Part shown: positions 44,212 through 54,604 of the stretch, one piece after another
Layout of the letters: every line of letters begins with the position of its first letter
Position numbering within the stretch: position 1 is the stretch's first letter
Assembly: GCF_016925615.1 (NCBI RefSeq)
Contig: NZ_CP070499.1
Coordinates: 4,154,001 to 4,218,000, forward strand
From: Natronosporangium hydrolyticum
GTDB lineage: Bacteria > Actinomycetota > Actinomycetes > Mycobacteriales > Micromonosporaceae
Length of the DNA stretch: 64,000 nucleotides
Direction of reading: 5' to 3'
The notes under the pieces: generated by a model
Told to the model about the DNA's origin: nothing
The model's database searches: none
Seen by the model: only the letters and a program-made list of their open reading frames with translations
Translations under genes and position numbers: made by a program

Positions 44212-45449
44212 CGGGGCCAGCGGCTCAGCTGCGGTGCGTAGCTGAGCCCGTCACCCCCGTCCGACGGGACCTGGCGCAGGCTGTGGGCCTCAGTGGTGAG
44301 CATGTCGCAGAATCGGTCCAGCGCCAGGGTGCCGACCGGTGGGTAGATTCGCTCCCGCGGCGGCTCATCGCCCTCACCGATCGCCCGATGGGCGAGCATG
44401 AAATCGAGGATCTCCGAGCGCACCGACGGTAGACACACCGGCGAGTGGTAGAGCACATTCAGCGCCTGCATCCGCATGTCCTGAACGTGGTGATCGCCCT
44501 TGTTGTCATGAAAATGCGGGTTACGGGTCTCGATCTGGCTAACCGAAACTGATTTGTCCAGCACTTCCTGGTGCGGAGAATCAAGCACCCCACCGAACTG
44601 CTCGAACATGTCCAGATATTCGTACGGCTCGACCGCGAAACCACCGGCCAGTCGCAGCTTCAACCCCAACTGCAGACTGAACGCGTGTTCGCCAGCGTTA
44701 CCGGTGGCGACCACCTCGGTGCCGAAGCCGCTGTACTCCCCGATCAACTGGTTCAGAAACTGGTTGGTCACCTCGGAGGTGCGACCCCGCCGGCTGAAGA
44801 ACAGCCGGCCGTCCCGCAGCTTCGGCTTCGAATGCCAGGAGATCCGCACCATCGAGTACGGGCTGTCCGCCAGCTGAAAGGCGGCCGCGTACGCCTTGCA
44901 GTACTCGTTGACCGCACCGGGGACGAAGTTGTCTGCGTCGATAAATCCGAGGTAGCGGCGGCCGGTCAACGCAGCCATGGCGAGGCCGACGAACATCGCC
45001 TCACCTTTGCCGCCGCGGACCAGACCTTCGTCGTCGATCAAGTCAGCGGCGCCCGCCGCCTTGACCGCTGCCGCCAACCCGGGATCGCGCTGATGCACGG
45101 TGATCGCCGGACGCTCCGCCGCTTGACAGAACTGCTCGACCGTCTGCGCCTCGATCTCGTACCGGTCAACCGGCCCCCGGGCGCTATTCGAGACCATGAT
45201 CACCAGGCAGTCGTGCGGCACCCCCGAGAGCACACCCTCGATCACCCGCCGGGTCTCGTTCATGCACGGGACCACGATTACCATGTCCTGCTCGATGGCC
45301 CGGAGCTGCGCCGAGGGGACCCGTAGGCTCTCCCGGCTGCGCGGCCCCGCCATGGCCGCGTCGCCGCTATCCAGCTCGATAACCCGCTGGAGTTCGTGGA
45401 TGCGCACGGCCCCGAAACGCTCAGTGCGGTGCGGTCGCTCCAAACGCAT
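44205..45449 (-). CDS. mpgS: mannosyl-3-phosphoglycerate synthase
   Basis: 414 residues. GT55 family: transfers mannose from GDP-mannose to 3-phosphoglycerate, giving the precursor of the osmolyte mannosylglycerate. The N-terminus RLERPHRTERFGAVRIHELQ, nucleotide region VIVVPCMNETRRVIEGVL, GKGEAMFVGLAMA, FIDADNFVPGAVNEYCKAYA with the DxD-like metal site, and NPHFHDNKGDHHVQDM fit this family. No mannosyl-3-phosphoglycerate phosphatase gene is adjacent. Known mainly from thermophiles and some halophiles and Rubrobacter, it is unusual in this position between ilvC and serA. Confidence 0.9.
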   Translation of the reverse strand: MRLERPHRTERFGAVRIHELQRVIELDSGDAAMAGPRSRESLRVPSAQLRAIEQDMVIVVPCMNETRRVIEGVLSGVPHDCLVIMVSNSARGPVDRYEIEAQTVEQFCQAAERPAITVHQRDPGLAAAVKAAGAADLIDDEGLVRGGKGEAMFVGLAMAALTGRRYLGFIDADNFVPGAVNEYCKAYAAAFQLADSPYSMVRISWHSKPKLRDGRLFFSRRGRTSEVTNQFLNQLIGEYSGFGTEVVATGNAGEHAFSLQLGLKLRLAGGFAVEPYEYLDMFEQFGGVLDSPHQEVLDKSVSVSQIETRNPHFHDNKGDHHVQDMRMQALNVLYHSPVCLPSVRSEILDFMLAHRAIGEGDEPPRERIYPPVGTLALDRFCDMLTTEAHSLRQVPSDGGDGLSYAPQLSRWPRH

Positions 45450-45467
45450 GCGGCGACAGTACCGCCG

Positions 45468-45493
45468 CCGGGAGGCGTATGTACACCTCCCGG
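45468..45493 (-). terminator. ilvBNC terminator
   Basis: Stem CCGGGAGG/CCTCCCGG with a 10-nt loop, extendable by CCGCC/GGCGG after one mismatch. It lies 44 bp after the ilvC stop and just upstream of mpgS on the same strand. Confidence 0.65.
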
Positions 45494-45537
45494 AGGCGGG
45501 TTTTCCGCACGGAAATAAGCGGATATGTCGTGTTAAT

Positions 45538-46572
<1,035 letters not shown>

Positions 46573-46578
46573 TCAGGG

Positions 46579-47097
46579 TCAAGCGGCGGGGCGCAGGGCC
46601 GGAGCCGCGGTGATCGACCGGGAACCGCGGCCCACCGCGACCAGGCCGGACTGCACCATCTCCTTGATTCCGTACGGTTCGAGGTCCCGGAGGAGCGCGT
46701 CGTTCTTGTCGGACGTGCCGGTCGCCTCGATGGTGAGCGTGTCGCCGGCGACATCCACCACCCGGGCCCGGAACAGGTTCACCGTCTCCATCACCTGGGT
46801 CCGCACCGGCCGCTCCGCCCGCACCTTCACCAGCAGTAGTTCCCGCTGCACCGAGTCGGCCGGGTCCAGCTCGACGATCTTCAGCACGTTGACCAGCTTG
46901 TTGAGCTGCTTCGTGACCTGTTCTAGCGGGGAGTCCGCCACATTGACCACGATCGTGATCCGGGAGACCTCCTTGTGCTCGGTCTCGCCCACCGCCAACG
47001 AATCGATGTTGAAACCGCGGCGGGAGAACAGTCCCGCCACCCGCGCCAGCACGCCCGGCTTGTTCTCCACCAACACCGAGAGGGTGTGTCTGCTCAT
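46579..47097 (-). CDS. ilvN: acetolactate synthase small subunit
   Basis: 172 residues from the ATG at 47097; a GTG at 47112 that overlaps the ilvB stop is possible. The N-terminal ACT domain HTLSVLVENKPGVLARVAGL binds valine for feedback control; RGFNIDSLAVG follows; the C-terminal ALS_ss domain has TGTSDKNDALLRDLEPYGI. Activates and regulates IlvB. Confidence 0.97.
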   Translation of the reverse strand: MSRHTLSVLVENKPGVLARVAGLFSRRGFNIDSLAVGETEHKEVSRITIVVNVADSPLEQVTKQLNKLVNVLKIVELDPADSVQRELLLVKVRAERPVRTQVMETVNLFRARVVDVAGDTLTIEATGTSDKNDALLRDLEPYGIKEMVQSGLVAVGRGSRSITAAPALRPAA

Positions 47098-47108
47098 CGT
47101 GGTCACTC

Positions 47109-48998
47109 TCACAGGTCGTCGTCGTCGAAGATCGGGCGCGCGCCCCGGGCGGACATGATCTCGTCATTGCTGGTGCCGGCGGCCACCATCGGCCACACCA
47201 TCGCGTCCTTGCCGACCACGAAGTCGACCACCACCGGCGCGTCGGTGACCTTCATCGCCGCCTCGATCGTGGCGTCGATGTCCTGCGCCGACTCGCAGCG
47301 CAGCCCGACACAGCCCAGCGCCTCGGCGAGCTTCACGAAGTCCGGCACCCGGTGCTTGTGCGTACCCAGGTCGGTGTTGGAGTACCGCTCGTCGTAGAAG
47401 AGGGTCTGCCACTGCCGGACCATGCCCAGGTTGCCGTTGTTGATCACCGCCACCTTGATCGGGATGCCCTCCAGCGCGCAGGTGGCGAGCTCCTGATTGG
47501 TCATCTGGAAACAGCCGTCACCGTCGATCGCCCAGACGGTGGTGTCCGGTTGCCCCACCTTCGCGCCCATCGCCGCCGGCACCGAATAACCCATGGTGCC
47601 GAGACCGCCCGAGTTGAGCCAGGTGTAGGGGCGCTCGTACGAGATGAACTGGCTGGCCCACATCTGGTGCTGGCCGACGCCGGCGACGTAGATCCCCTCC
47701 GGCCCGACGATCTCGCCCAACCGCTTGAGCACCTGCTGCGGCGCCATGGTGCCGTCGGCGTGCTCCTCCCAGCCCAACGGGTAGCGGCCCAGCAGGTCAT
47801 CCAGGTAACGCCACCAGCCGCTGAGATCCGGCTCGCCCCGGGCGGCGTGCTCCGCCTCCACCGCGGCGATCAACTCGTCGATGACGTACTTGGCGTCGCC
47901 GACGATCGGCACGTCCGCGTGCCGGTTCTTACCGATCTCCGCCGGGTCGATATCGGCGTGCACCACCGCCGCGCCGGGTGCGAACGAGTCCAGCCGGCCA
48001 GTCACCCGGTCGTCGAAGCGGGCGCCGAGCGCCACGATCAGATCCGACTTCTGCAGCCCGGAGACGGCCGCGACGGTGCCGTGCATCCCCGGCATGCCCA
48101 GGTGCTGCCGGTGCGAGTCGGGGAACGCCCCCCGCGCCATCAGCGTGGTGGTGACCGGCGCCCCGGTCAGCTCCGCCAGCCGGCGCAGCCCCTCGGTCGC
48201 CCCGGCCTTGAGCACCCCGCCGCCGACGTACAAGATCGGGCGGGCAGCGCTGGTGAGCAGCCGGGCCGCGGCCACGATCTGCTTGCCGTGCGGATGCAGC
48301 GTGGGCCGGTAACCGGCGAGCTCCTGCACCGGCGGCCAGCTGAAGGTGGTCGCCGCCTGCAGGACATCCTTGGGGATGTCGACCAGCACCGGGCCGGGAC
48401 GGCCGGTCGCGGCGAGGTGGAACGCCTCGGCCAGCACCCGCGGGATCTCCTCGGCGGTCTGCACCAGATAGTTGTGCTTGGTGATCGGCAGCGTGATGCC
48501 GTAGATATCGGCCTCTTGGAACGCGTCGCTACCGATCGCGCTACTCGGCACCTGGCCGGTGATCGCCACCATCGGCACCGAGTCCATGTTCGCGTCGGCG
48601 ATCGGGGTCACCAGGTTGGTGGCGCCCGGGCCGGAGGTGGCGAAGCACACCCCGACCTTGCCGGTGGCCTGCGCGTACCCGGTCGCGGCGTGGCCGGCCC
48701 CCTGCTCATGCCGGACCAGGATGTGTCGCACCGACGAGTCGAAGAGCGGGTCGTACGCGGGCAGGATCGCCCCGCCGGGGATGCCGAACGCTACCTCGAC
48801 CCCCAGCGCTTCCAGCGACTTGACCAGGGAACCGGCCCCGGTCGTCGGAGTCCTGGGGCCGGCCGGCGGCTCGGCGTCCGGGCGGGCCGGCTTGTGCCCG
48901 GCAGCGTGGTGAGGATGGTCACCCGCCGAGCCCCGGCCCGACCGGCTGGCCGCGCGTTGCGCGAGTAGCTGGGGGTTGGGTCTGGTCATGTCAGTCAC
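47109..48998 (-). CDS. ilvB: acetolactate synthase large subunit
   Basis: 629 residues from a GTG at 48998; ATG 48989 is the alternative. ThDP/FAD enzyme: an N-terminal Arg/Pro-rich extension, then [12 protein letters not shown], the catalytic-glutamate region [32 protein letters not shown] middle domain, and ThDP motif [18 protein letters not shown] to [12 protein letters not shown]. First common step of valine and isoleucine synthesis. The leader shows an attenuator. Confidence 0.98.
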   Translation of the reverse strand: MTDMTRPNPQLLAQRAASRSGRGSAGDHPHHAAGHKPARPDAEPPAGPRTPTTGAGSLVKSLEALGVEVAFGIPGGAILPAYDPLFDSSVRHILVRHEQGAGHAATGYAQATGKVGVCFATSGPGATNLVTPIADANMDSVPMVAITGQVPSSAIGSDAFQEADIYGITLPITKHNYLVQTAEEIPRVLAEAFHLAATGRPGPVLVDIPKDVLQAATTFSWPPVQELAGYRPTLHPHGKQIVAAARLLTSAARPILYVGGGVLKAGATEGLRRLAELTGAPVTTTLMARGAFPDSHRQHLGMPGMHGTVAAVSGLQKSDLIVALGARFDDRVTGRLDSFAPGAAVVHADIDPAEIGKNRHADVPIVGDAKYVIDELIAAVEAEHAARGEPDLSGWWRYLDDLLGRYPLGWEEHADGTMAPQQVLKRLGEIVGPEGIYVAGVGQHQMWASQFISYERPYTWLNSGGLGTMGYSVPAAMGAKVGQPDTTVWAIDGDGCFQMTNQELATCALEGIPIKVAVINNGNLGMVRQWQTLFYDERYSNTDLGTHKHRVPDFVKLAEALGCVGLRCESAQDIDATIEAAMKVTDAPVVVDFVVGKDAMVWPMVAAGTSNDEIMSARGARPIFDDDDL

Positions 48999-49076
48999 CT
49001 AAGCCTTGAGAACCAGTCGTGCGGATACTTGTATTAGGAGAAGGTGTGCGAACTCGGGTCACGTCTAACACAGCGC

Positions 49077-49112
49077 AAAATAAAAGCCCTCGTGCAACGG
49101 TTGCACGGGGCT
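49077..49112 (-). terminator. ilvB attenuator terminator
   Basis: Stem AGCCC..GTGCAA with TTGCAC..GGGCT (49085-49112), then TTTTATTTT on the minus strand (49077-49085), 79 bp before the ilvB start. Confidence 0.88.
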
Positions 49113-49141
49113 AGCGCACTCTCGCGGTGGGAGAGTGCGCT
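49113..49141 (-). promoter_or_regulatory. ilvB leader hairpin adjoining the terminator
   Basis: A perfect 11-bp stem AGCGCACTCTC/GAGAGTGCGCT with a 7-nt loop. Its first base is part of the leader-peptide stop codon, so a translating ribosome would disturb it. It abuts the terminator stem directly. Confidence 0.7.
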
Positions 49142-49185
49142 CAGGTAAGTACTCGAGATGACTGGTACGTCACGACACATAGCAT
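49141..49185 (-). CDS. ilvB leader peptide [14 protein letters not shown]
   Basis: A 14-codon ORF with GGGAG 5-6 bp before its ATG. Five of 14 codons are Leu or Val, including CTA, GTA and CTT, rare in GC-rich DNA. The stop overlaps the first hairpin. An alternative frame from ATG 49180 reads [13 protein letters not shown] and runs through both hairpins; it is less suited to stalling-based control. Confidence 0.65.
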   Translation of the reverse strand: MLCVVTYQSSRVLT

Positions 49186-49280
49186 GCCTGCTCCCAGCCT
49201 CTGAGTCAACCTCTCTCAAATACTGGTACGGCGGGTCGCGAATCCTGGTCAGCCGGGTGAATGGTGCCACACTGGGAGGC

Positions 49281-51128
49281 ATGCCCGAGCTACGCAGCCG
49301 TACCTCGACCCACGGCCGGACCATGGCCGGCGCCCGCGCCCTGTGGCGGGCCACCGGCATGACCGACGACGACTTCGGCAAGCCGATCGTGGCGATCGCC
49401 AACAGCTTCACCCAATTCGTGCCCGGCCACGTCCACCTGAAGGACCTCGGCGGGCTGGTCGCCGACTCGGTGGCGAGCGCCGGCGGCGTAGGCCGCGAGT
49501 TCAACACCATCGCGGTCGACGACGGCATCGCCATGGGCCACGGCGGCATGCTCTACTCCCTACCCAGCCGGGAGCTGATCGCCGACGCGGTGGAGTACAT
49601 GGTCAACGCCCACTGCGCCGACGCCCTGGTCTGCATCTCGAACTGCGACAAGATCACCCCGGGGATGCTGCTCGCCGCGATGCGGCTGAACGTTCCGACC
49701 GTCTTCGTCTCCGGCGGCCCGATGGAGGCCGGCAAGACCGTCGCGGTCGACGGGGTGGTCCACCGCAAGCTGGACCTGATCTCCACCATGATCGCCTCGG
49801 CCGACGAGGCGGTCAGCGACGCCGAGCTCGGCGAGATCGAACGCTCCGCCTGCCCCACCTGCGGCTCCTGCTCCGGCATGTTCACCGCCAACTCGATGAA
49901 CTGCCTCACCGAGGCGATCGGGCTAGCGCTGCCGGGCAACGGTTCGACGCTGGCCACCCACGCCGCCCGCAAGGCCCTCTTCACCCAGGCTGGCGAGATC
50001 ATCGTCGACCTGGCGAAGCGGTACTACGACGGCGACGACGAAACCGTGCTGCCCCGCGCCATCGGTTCGGCCGCCGCGTTCGACAACGCGGTCGCGCTCG
50101 ACGTGGCGATGGGCGGCTCCACCAACACGGTGCTGCACCTGCTCGCCGCCGCCCGCGAGGCCGAACTCGACTTCCACGTCGACCGGATCGACGAGATCTC
50201 CCGCCGGGTGCCGTGCCTGTCGAAGGTCGCGCCGAACTCCCCCGACTACTACATGGAGGACGTCCACCGGGCCGGCGGCATCCCGGCCATCCTGGGTGAG
50301 CTGGACCGGGCCGGCCTGCTGCGCCGCGAGGTGCACGCGATCCACTCGCCCTCGCTGACCCAGTGGCTCGCCGACTGGGACATCCGCGGCGGCACCGCCC
50401 GGCCCGAGGCGGTGGAGCTCTACCACGCCGCACCCGGCGGTGTGCGCACCACCGAGCCGTTCTCCACCGAAAACCGCTGGAGTTCGCTCGACACCGACCA
50501 GGCCACCGGCTGCATCCGCGACGCCGCCCACGCCTACACCGCCGACGGTGGGCTGGCGATCCTCGCCGGCAACCTGGCGCCGGAGGGTTGCGTCGTGAAG
50601 ACCGCCGGGGTCCCGGCCGACCGGCTCACCTTCCGCGGCCCGGCGAAGGTGTTCGAGTCACAGGACGCCGCGGTCGCGGCCATCCTCGGCAAGGAGATCG
50701 TCGCCGGCGACGTGGTGGTGATCCGCTACGAGGGCCCGCGCGGCGGCCCGGGCATGCAAGAGATGCTCTACCCCACCTCGTTCCTGAAGGGACGCGGTCT
50801 CGGTCAGGTGTGCGCGCTCGTCACCGACGGCCGGTTCTCCGGTGGCAGCTCCGGCCTGTCGATCGGGCACATCTCCCCGGAGGCGGCCGGCGGCGGGTTG
50901 ATCGCGCTGGTCCGCGACGGCGACCCGATCGAGATCGATATCCCGGCCCGGTCGATCCGGCTCGACGTCGGCGACGACGAGTTGGCCGCGCGCCGGGTGG
51001 CCGAGGAGAAGCGAGACCGCCCGTACACCCCGGTGGATCGGGAACGCACGGTCTCGGCGGCGCTGCGCGCGTACGCGTCGATGGCGACCAGCGCCAGCGA
51101 CGGCGCCTACCGCCGCGTGCCGGAGTAG
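49281..51128 (+). CDS. ilvD: dihydroxy-acid dehydratase
   Basis: 615 residues from the ATG at 49281. GGGAGG lies only 1 bp before it, so a start a few codons upstream is not excluded, but the [21 protein letters not shown]-terminus is the family's usual one. Fe-S cluster cysteines occur in [11 protein letters not shown] and [18 protein letters not shown]. Other motifs: [50 protein letters not shown]. Dehydrates dihydroxy acids in Val/Ile synthesis. Divergent from ilvB; the two leaders share about 280 bp. Confidence 0.97.
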   Translation: MPELRSRTSTHGRTMAGARALWRATGMTDDDFGKPIVAIANSFTQFVPGHVHLKDLGGLVADSVASAGGVGREFNTIAVDDGIAMGHGGMLYSLPSRELIADAVEYMVNAHCADALVCISNCDKITPGMLLAAMRLNVPTVFVSGGPMEAGKTVAVDGVVHRKLDLISTMIASADEAVSDAELGEIERSACPTCGSCSGMFTANSMNCLTEAIGLALPGNGSTLATHAARKALFTQAGEIIVDLAKRYYDGDDETVLPRAIGSAAAFDNAVALDVAMGGSTNTVLHLLAAAREAELDFHVDRIDEISRRVPCLSKVAPNSPDYYMEDVHRAGGIPAILGELDRAGLLRREVHAIHSPSLTQWLADWDIRGGTARPEAVELYHAAPGGVRTTEPFSTENRWSSLDTDQATGCIRDAAHAYTADGGLAILAGNLAPEGCVVKTAGVPADRLTFRGPAKVFESQDAAVAAILGKEIVAGDVVVIRYEGPRGGPGMQEMLYPTSFLKGRGLGQVCALVTDGRFSGGSSGLSIGHISPEAAGGGLIALVRDGDPIEIDIPARSIRLDVGDDELAARRVAEEKRDRPYTPVDRERTVSAALRAYASMATSASDGAYRRVPE

Positions 51129-51132
51129 CAGC

Positions 51133-51531
51133 TCACGCCCGATCCTCATCCCACCAGGCGAGCGAAAGCTGCGCCCGGATCGTCCGATCCTTGGTGATCA
51201 GCGGCGTGGCGGTGGCAATCGCTTGCGCTGCCAGCAGCCGGTCGAACGGGTCACGGGTCCACGTCAGCTCCGTCGCGGCCTCGCAGACCAGGGCAGCCGG
51301 TGGATCGGTCACCGACATCTCCAGCTTGGCGGTCAACTCCTCCAGCACCTGGGCAGCGGGCACGGTCAGCTTCCCCACCTCATGAAGGTAGTGCAGCTCA
51401 AGCCGCACGAACGGAGACAATCCGAGGGGTTCCGCGTTCAGTCGGCGCCGCACCGCGGCCGGCAGCAACCGATCGGGGTCGGCATAGAGCCAGACCAACA
51501 CGTGAGTGTCGAGCAGGATCACGGCCGCCAC
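51133..51531 (-). CDS. PIN domain toxin (VapC-type)
   Basis: 132 residues from a GTG at 51531, overlapping the antitoxin gene by 13 bp. PIN-fold acidic residues: LLDTHVLVWL at the start (Asp), a central RLELHYLHEVGKL (Glu), and TRDPFDRLLAAQA (Asp) with LITKDRTI near the end. VapC toxins are Mg-dependent RNases that cut tRNA or rRNA. Stop lies 4 bp after the convergent ilvD stop. Confidence 0.92.
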   Translation of the reverse strand: MAAVILLDTHVLVWLYADPDRLLPAAVRRRLNAEPLGLSPFVRLELHYLHEVGKLTVPAAQVLEELTAKLEMSVTDPPAALVCEAATELTWTRDPFDRLLAAQAIATATPLITKDRTIRAQLSLAWWDEDRA

Positions 51532-51743
51532 TCACTGGACCAGTCAAGATGGACGAGGTCCTCCGGGTCACCGACGATCGCACCCGGGTGTGCCTGGAGC
51601 CGGGCCAGTTTGTCCGGGGCTTCCACCGGCACCAGTCGCAGCCGCCGGCCGCCCCGCTCGATCTCGAGCGGCTCGCCCGACCGCAACACCTCGTCAAGGA
51701 GCCGGTAGACATTCTGGCGTAGCTCCGATGCCGTGATCGCCAT
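51519..51743 (-). CDS. Phd/YefM-type antitoxin
   Basis: 74 residues from the ATG at 51743 (GGGAGG upstream). AITASELRQNVYRLLDEVL and GEPLEIERGGRRLRLVPVE are the Phd/YefM DNA-binding fold; the C-terminal WSSEW tail would bind the toxin. The order antitoxin then toxin with overlap is typical. Two direct operators upstream suggest autoregulation. Confidence 0.92.
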   Translation of the reverse strand: MAITASELRQNVYRLLDEVLRSGEPLEIERGGRRLRLVPVEAPDKLARLQAHPGAIVGDPEDLVHLDWSSEWRP

Positions 51744-51754
51744 CGCGCACCTCC

Positions 51755-51786
51755 CACGTACGTACACCAGACTAGCACGTACGTAC
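51755..51786. promoter_or_regulatory. paired antitoxin operators
   Basis: CACGTACGTAC occurs at 51755-51765 and 51776-51786, exactly 21 bp apart (two DNA turns). Each has the palindrome GTACGTAC. The proximal copy is 12 bp from the antitoxin ATG. Spacing on one DNA face fits cooperative binding of toxin-antitoxin complexes. Confidence 0.75.
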
Positions 51787-51838
51787 CGAGACGCCCCCGA
51801 CGCGTTGACCATGGGATTAGGGACCGATTTGAGCCCGA

Positions 51839-51860
51839 ATCATGTACCTAGGTCCATGAT
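51839..51860. terminator. 22-bp palindrome at the beta-mannosidase stop
   Basis: ATCATG-N-ACCTAGGT-N-CATGAT is symmetric except for one pair. Its last base is in the mannosidase stop codon. It may end the mannosidase transcript or be a protein site; there is no U-tract. Confidence 0.45.
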
Positions 51861-54406
51861 CAACTCGGGAAGTCGTTGGTGCAGCGGAGGACGGGGGGCT
51901 CGGTCAGAGCGGTCTCGTCCAGGTCGGTGACGCCGGTGATGGTGAACGTCGCCGACTCCCCCGGCAACAGCGTCACCAACGCCTCATCAACCTCGGCCGC
52001 CGGGTCCAGCCGGTCCGGAAAGAGCGTCAGCTCCCGCAGCAACGTCCGGGCGGTCACCGTCACCTGGGTGCCGGCCGGCGAGCGCGACACCACCGCGTCG
52101 TACTCCGCCGTCGGGTAGGCCAGGTCGACATCCTCGGCGAAGAACCACCACGCCCGCTCCTCCCCCGCAGTAGCGAGCAGCAACTCCCGGATCGGCTCCC
52201 CAGCGCTAGCGACCGGGGCCGGCAACGGCAACGTCACCGCTGACCGAGGCGCCACCGTGACCGGCGCCTCGTGCTTGGCGAGCGGCTCGCCGGCCAGACT
52301 CATCCGGGTCACCACCGCCTCGGTAGACCACGGCTCCGCCGACTCGTTGACCGCCACCAGCACCAGGCCCTCCTCCCGGGGCTGGATGGTGAGCAGCCGG
52401 TCGGCGAACATCCGGCGCAGCGCGTACCACAGCGGTTTGCGGCGGCCGTCGCCGTCGATCGCCGCCCACGAGGTGACCGGCCAGCAGTCGTTGAGCTGCC
52501 ACACGATCGCCCCCATGCAGACCGGCCGAAGCGACCGAAAGTGCTCCACCCCGACCGTGATCGCCCGGGCCTGGGTCAGCTGGGTATACCAGTGCCAGTC
52601 GTCGAAGTCGCGGGGCGCGGGCAGGTGCGCCCGCAGCCCGCGCCACAGCTTGCCGTCGCCGTCGCGGGCCTTCTGGTGGTGGCGCATCCCCGGCGAATCA
52701 CTCGCCAACGGCTGGTCGGAGATCGCCCGGCGCAACGTCGCGTACGCCGGCGGCGCCTGCCACCCGAACTCGGCCACGAACCGCGGAGTGTACGAGCGGT
52801 AGTGGGTGTAGTCGACGTCGTTCCAGACGTCCCAGATGTGCATGCTGCCGTGCCCCGGCTCGTTCGGGTGCCGGTGCGGGGTGCCCGAGTAGGGGCTGCC
52901 CGGCCAGTACGGCCGGGTGGGGTCCAGCTCGGCCACGATCTGGGGCAACGTCTCGAAGTAGTACTTCGCTCCCCAGCTGCGCCCGCGCAGCTGCGGCTGC
53001 CAGTCCCAGTCGTGCCAGCCCCAGATGTTCTCGTTGTTGCCTGTCCAGGTCACCAGGCTGGGATGGTGGGCGAGCCGGAGCACGTTGTCGCGCGCCTCGG
53101 CGGCCACCTCCTCGGCGACCGGCGACTCCTCCGGGTAGGCGGCGCAGGCGAAGAGGAAGTCCTGGGCGACCAGCAGCCCCTTCTCGTCGCAGAGCTCGTA
53201 GAAGTCGGCCGACTCGTAGATCCCGCCGCCCCACACCCGCAGCAGGTTCAGGTTCGCCTCGCACGCCTGGTCGAGGCGCTGCGCATACCGCTGCCGGGTC
53301 ACCCGGGTCACGAACGCGTCGTCGGGGATCCAGTTGACTCCCCGGACGAAGACCGGCACTCCGTTTACGACGAGGGTGTACGGGGTGCCGTCGGCGTCCG
53401 AGGTGGTGTCGAGCCGCACCGACCGGAACCCGATCCGACGCTGCCACCGGTCCAGCTCCTCGCCATGCCGGTCGTGCAGCTGCACCTCCAGCTCGTAGAG
53501 GGGCTGGTCGCCGTAGCCGCGGGGCCACCACCGGGCGGGGTCACGCACCGCCAGCGTGACCGTGGCGTGCCGTTGGGTCGGCCCGAGCAGCACATGCCCC
53601 GGCTGCACCTCGGCCCGCTGGCCGTCCAGCGCGGCCGGCCGCTGCCCCGGCTCGCCGTCCCAACCGGGGTAGACCGGACCGCGTACCACCGCGGTGACGG
53701 TCACTGGCTCCTCCGCGGCGGACTCGGCCCGGATCACCGAGACCTGGAGGTCGACCCGACCCTCTCCACCGGCGACGGTGACCTGCGGGCGGACCTGATC
53801 GAGCCGGGCGGTGTGCCAGCGGTGCAGGCCGATCTGCCGCCAGATCCCGGCGGTGACCACGTTCGGCCCCCAGTCCCACCCGAAGTTGCACGCCATCTTG
53901 CGGATGAACGGGTACGGCTCGGGGTGGTACGGGCCCGGCCGGTCACCCAGCTCTTCCCGCACCCCTTCGGCGTACTGGTAGGCCGAGGTGAAGTGCACGC
54001 CGAGCTGGTTCTCGCCCGCCCGCAGCAGCGAGGTCACCGGGAAGCGGTACCGCCGGTGCATGTTCGCGGTGGCGGCGACCTGGTGCCCGTTGACCTCGAT
54101 CCGGGCGACCGTGTCCAACCCCTCGCAGACCAGGTCGACCTGCCCGGGCGCTGGTCGCTCCTCGTCCGGCCACTCGAACCGGGTCTCATATCGCCAGTCG
54201 GTACGGCCGATCCAGGCCAGGTCTCGCTCGTTGTCATCGAGGAAGGGGTCGCAGATCAGGTCGGCGGCGAGGAGGTCGGTGTGCACACAGCCGGGGACCG
54301 TGGCGGGCACCGGGTCGGTACGCTCAGCGACCTCCGGTGGCACGGCGTCGCGAGGGGCAACCGGCGCCACCGTCCAGCCATCGTGCAGCGGACGGTAATG
54401 GTTCAT
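51860..54406 (-). CDS. glycoside hydrolase family 2 beta-mannosidase
   Basis: 848 residues from the ATG at 54406 (AGGAGAGA upstream), no signal peptide, so cytoplasmic. GH2 layout: jelly roll (VPGCVHTDLLAADLI, DWRYETRFEW), Ig-like sandwich, then the TIM barrel with GVNWIPDDAFVTRV, acid/base Glu near residue 459 in TWTGNNENIWGW, and nucleophile Glu near 544 in FVAEFGWQAPP. DPFLDDNERDLAWIGRTDW and HYHPEP-like NFGWDWGP features are those of beta-mannosidases rather than galactosidases. Releases mannose from imported beta-mannosides. Divergent from lacI with shared operators. Confidence 0.93.
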   Translation of the reverse strand: MNHYRPLHDGWTVAPVAPRDAVPPEVAERTDPVPATVPGCVHTDLLAADLICDPFLDDNERDLAWIGRTDWRYETRFEWPDEERPAPGQVDLVCEGLDTVARIEVNGHQVAATANMHRRYRFPVTSLLRAGENQLGVHFTSAYQYAEGVREELGDRPGPYHPEPYPFIRKMACNFGWDWGPNVVTAGIWRQIGLHRWHTARLDQVRPQVTVAGGEGRVDLQVSVIRAESAAEEPVTVTAVVRGPVYPGWDGEPGQRPAALDGQRAEVQPGHVLLGPTQRHATVTLAVRDPARWWPRGYGDQPLYELEVQLHDRHGEELDRWQRRIGFRSVRLDTTSDADGTPYTLVVNGVPVFVRGVNWIPDDAFVTRVTRQRYAQRLDQACEANLNLLRVWGGGIYESADFYELCDEKGLLVAQDFLFACAAYPEESPVAEEVAAEARDNVLRLAHHPSLVTWTGNNENIWGWHDWDWQPQLRGRSWGAKYYFETLPQIVAELDPTRPYWPGSPYSGTPHRHPNEPGHGSMHIWDVWNDVDYTHYRSYTPRFVAEFGWQAPPAYATLRRAISDQPLASDSPGMRHHQKARDGDGKLWRGLRAHLPAPRDFDDWHWYTQLTQARAITVGVEHFRSLRPVCMGAIVWQLNDCWPVTSWAAIDGDGRRKPLWYALRRMFADRLLTIQPREEGLVLVAVNESAEPWSTEAVVTRMSLAGEPLAKHEAPVTVAPRSAVTLPLPAPVASAGEPIRELLLATAGEERAWWFFAEDVDLAYPTAEYDAVVSRSPAGTQVTVTARTLLRELTLFPDRLDPAAEVDEALVTLLPGESATFTITGVTDLDETALTEPPVLRCTNDFPS

Positions 54407-54455
54407 GGATTCTCTCCTGGCGATGGCCTGAGGGCGCAGGAAAACAGGGTGCAAC

Positions 54456-54473
54456 TACTGAACCGGATAAGTA
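54456..54473 (-). promoter_or_regulatory. LacI-type operator 1 (beta-mannosidase side)
   Basis: TACTGAACCGGATAAGTA, an 18-bp palindrome with 7 of 9 pairs and a CCGG-type centre, 50 bp upstream of the beta-mannosidase ATG. Nearly the same as operators 3 and 4. Confidence 0.8.
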
Positions 54474-54546
54474 ACCTGACCGTACGGCGCCGTAGCTCTC
54501 GTGTCAACGGCGTAACCAGCCAGCGAGAGCCTGGAGACGATAGCGT

Positions 54547-54564
54547 GTAGTAACCGGTTCAGTT
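54547..54564 (+). promoter_or_regulatory. LacI-type operator 2 (lacI side)
   Basis: On the minus strand AACTGAACCGGTTACTAC, the same motif in opposite orientation, 41 bp before the regulator start and 91 bp from operator 1. It suggests autoregulation and possible looping. Confidence 0.75.
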
Positions 54565-54604
54565 GTCGACCTCAACCGACGGCGAACCGAAGGAAGGACA
54601 CCCA

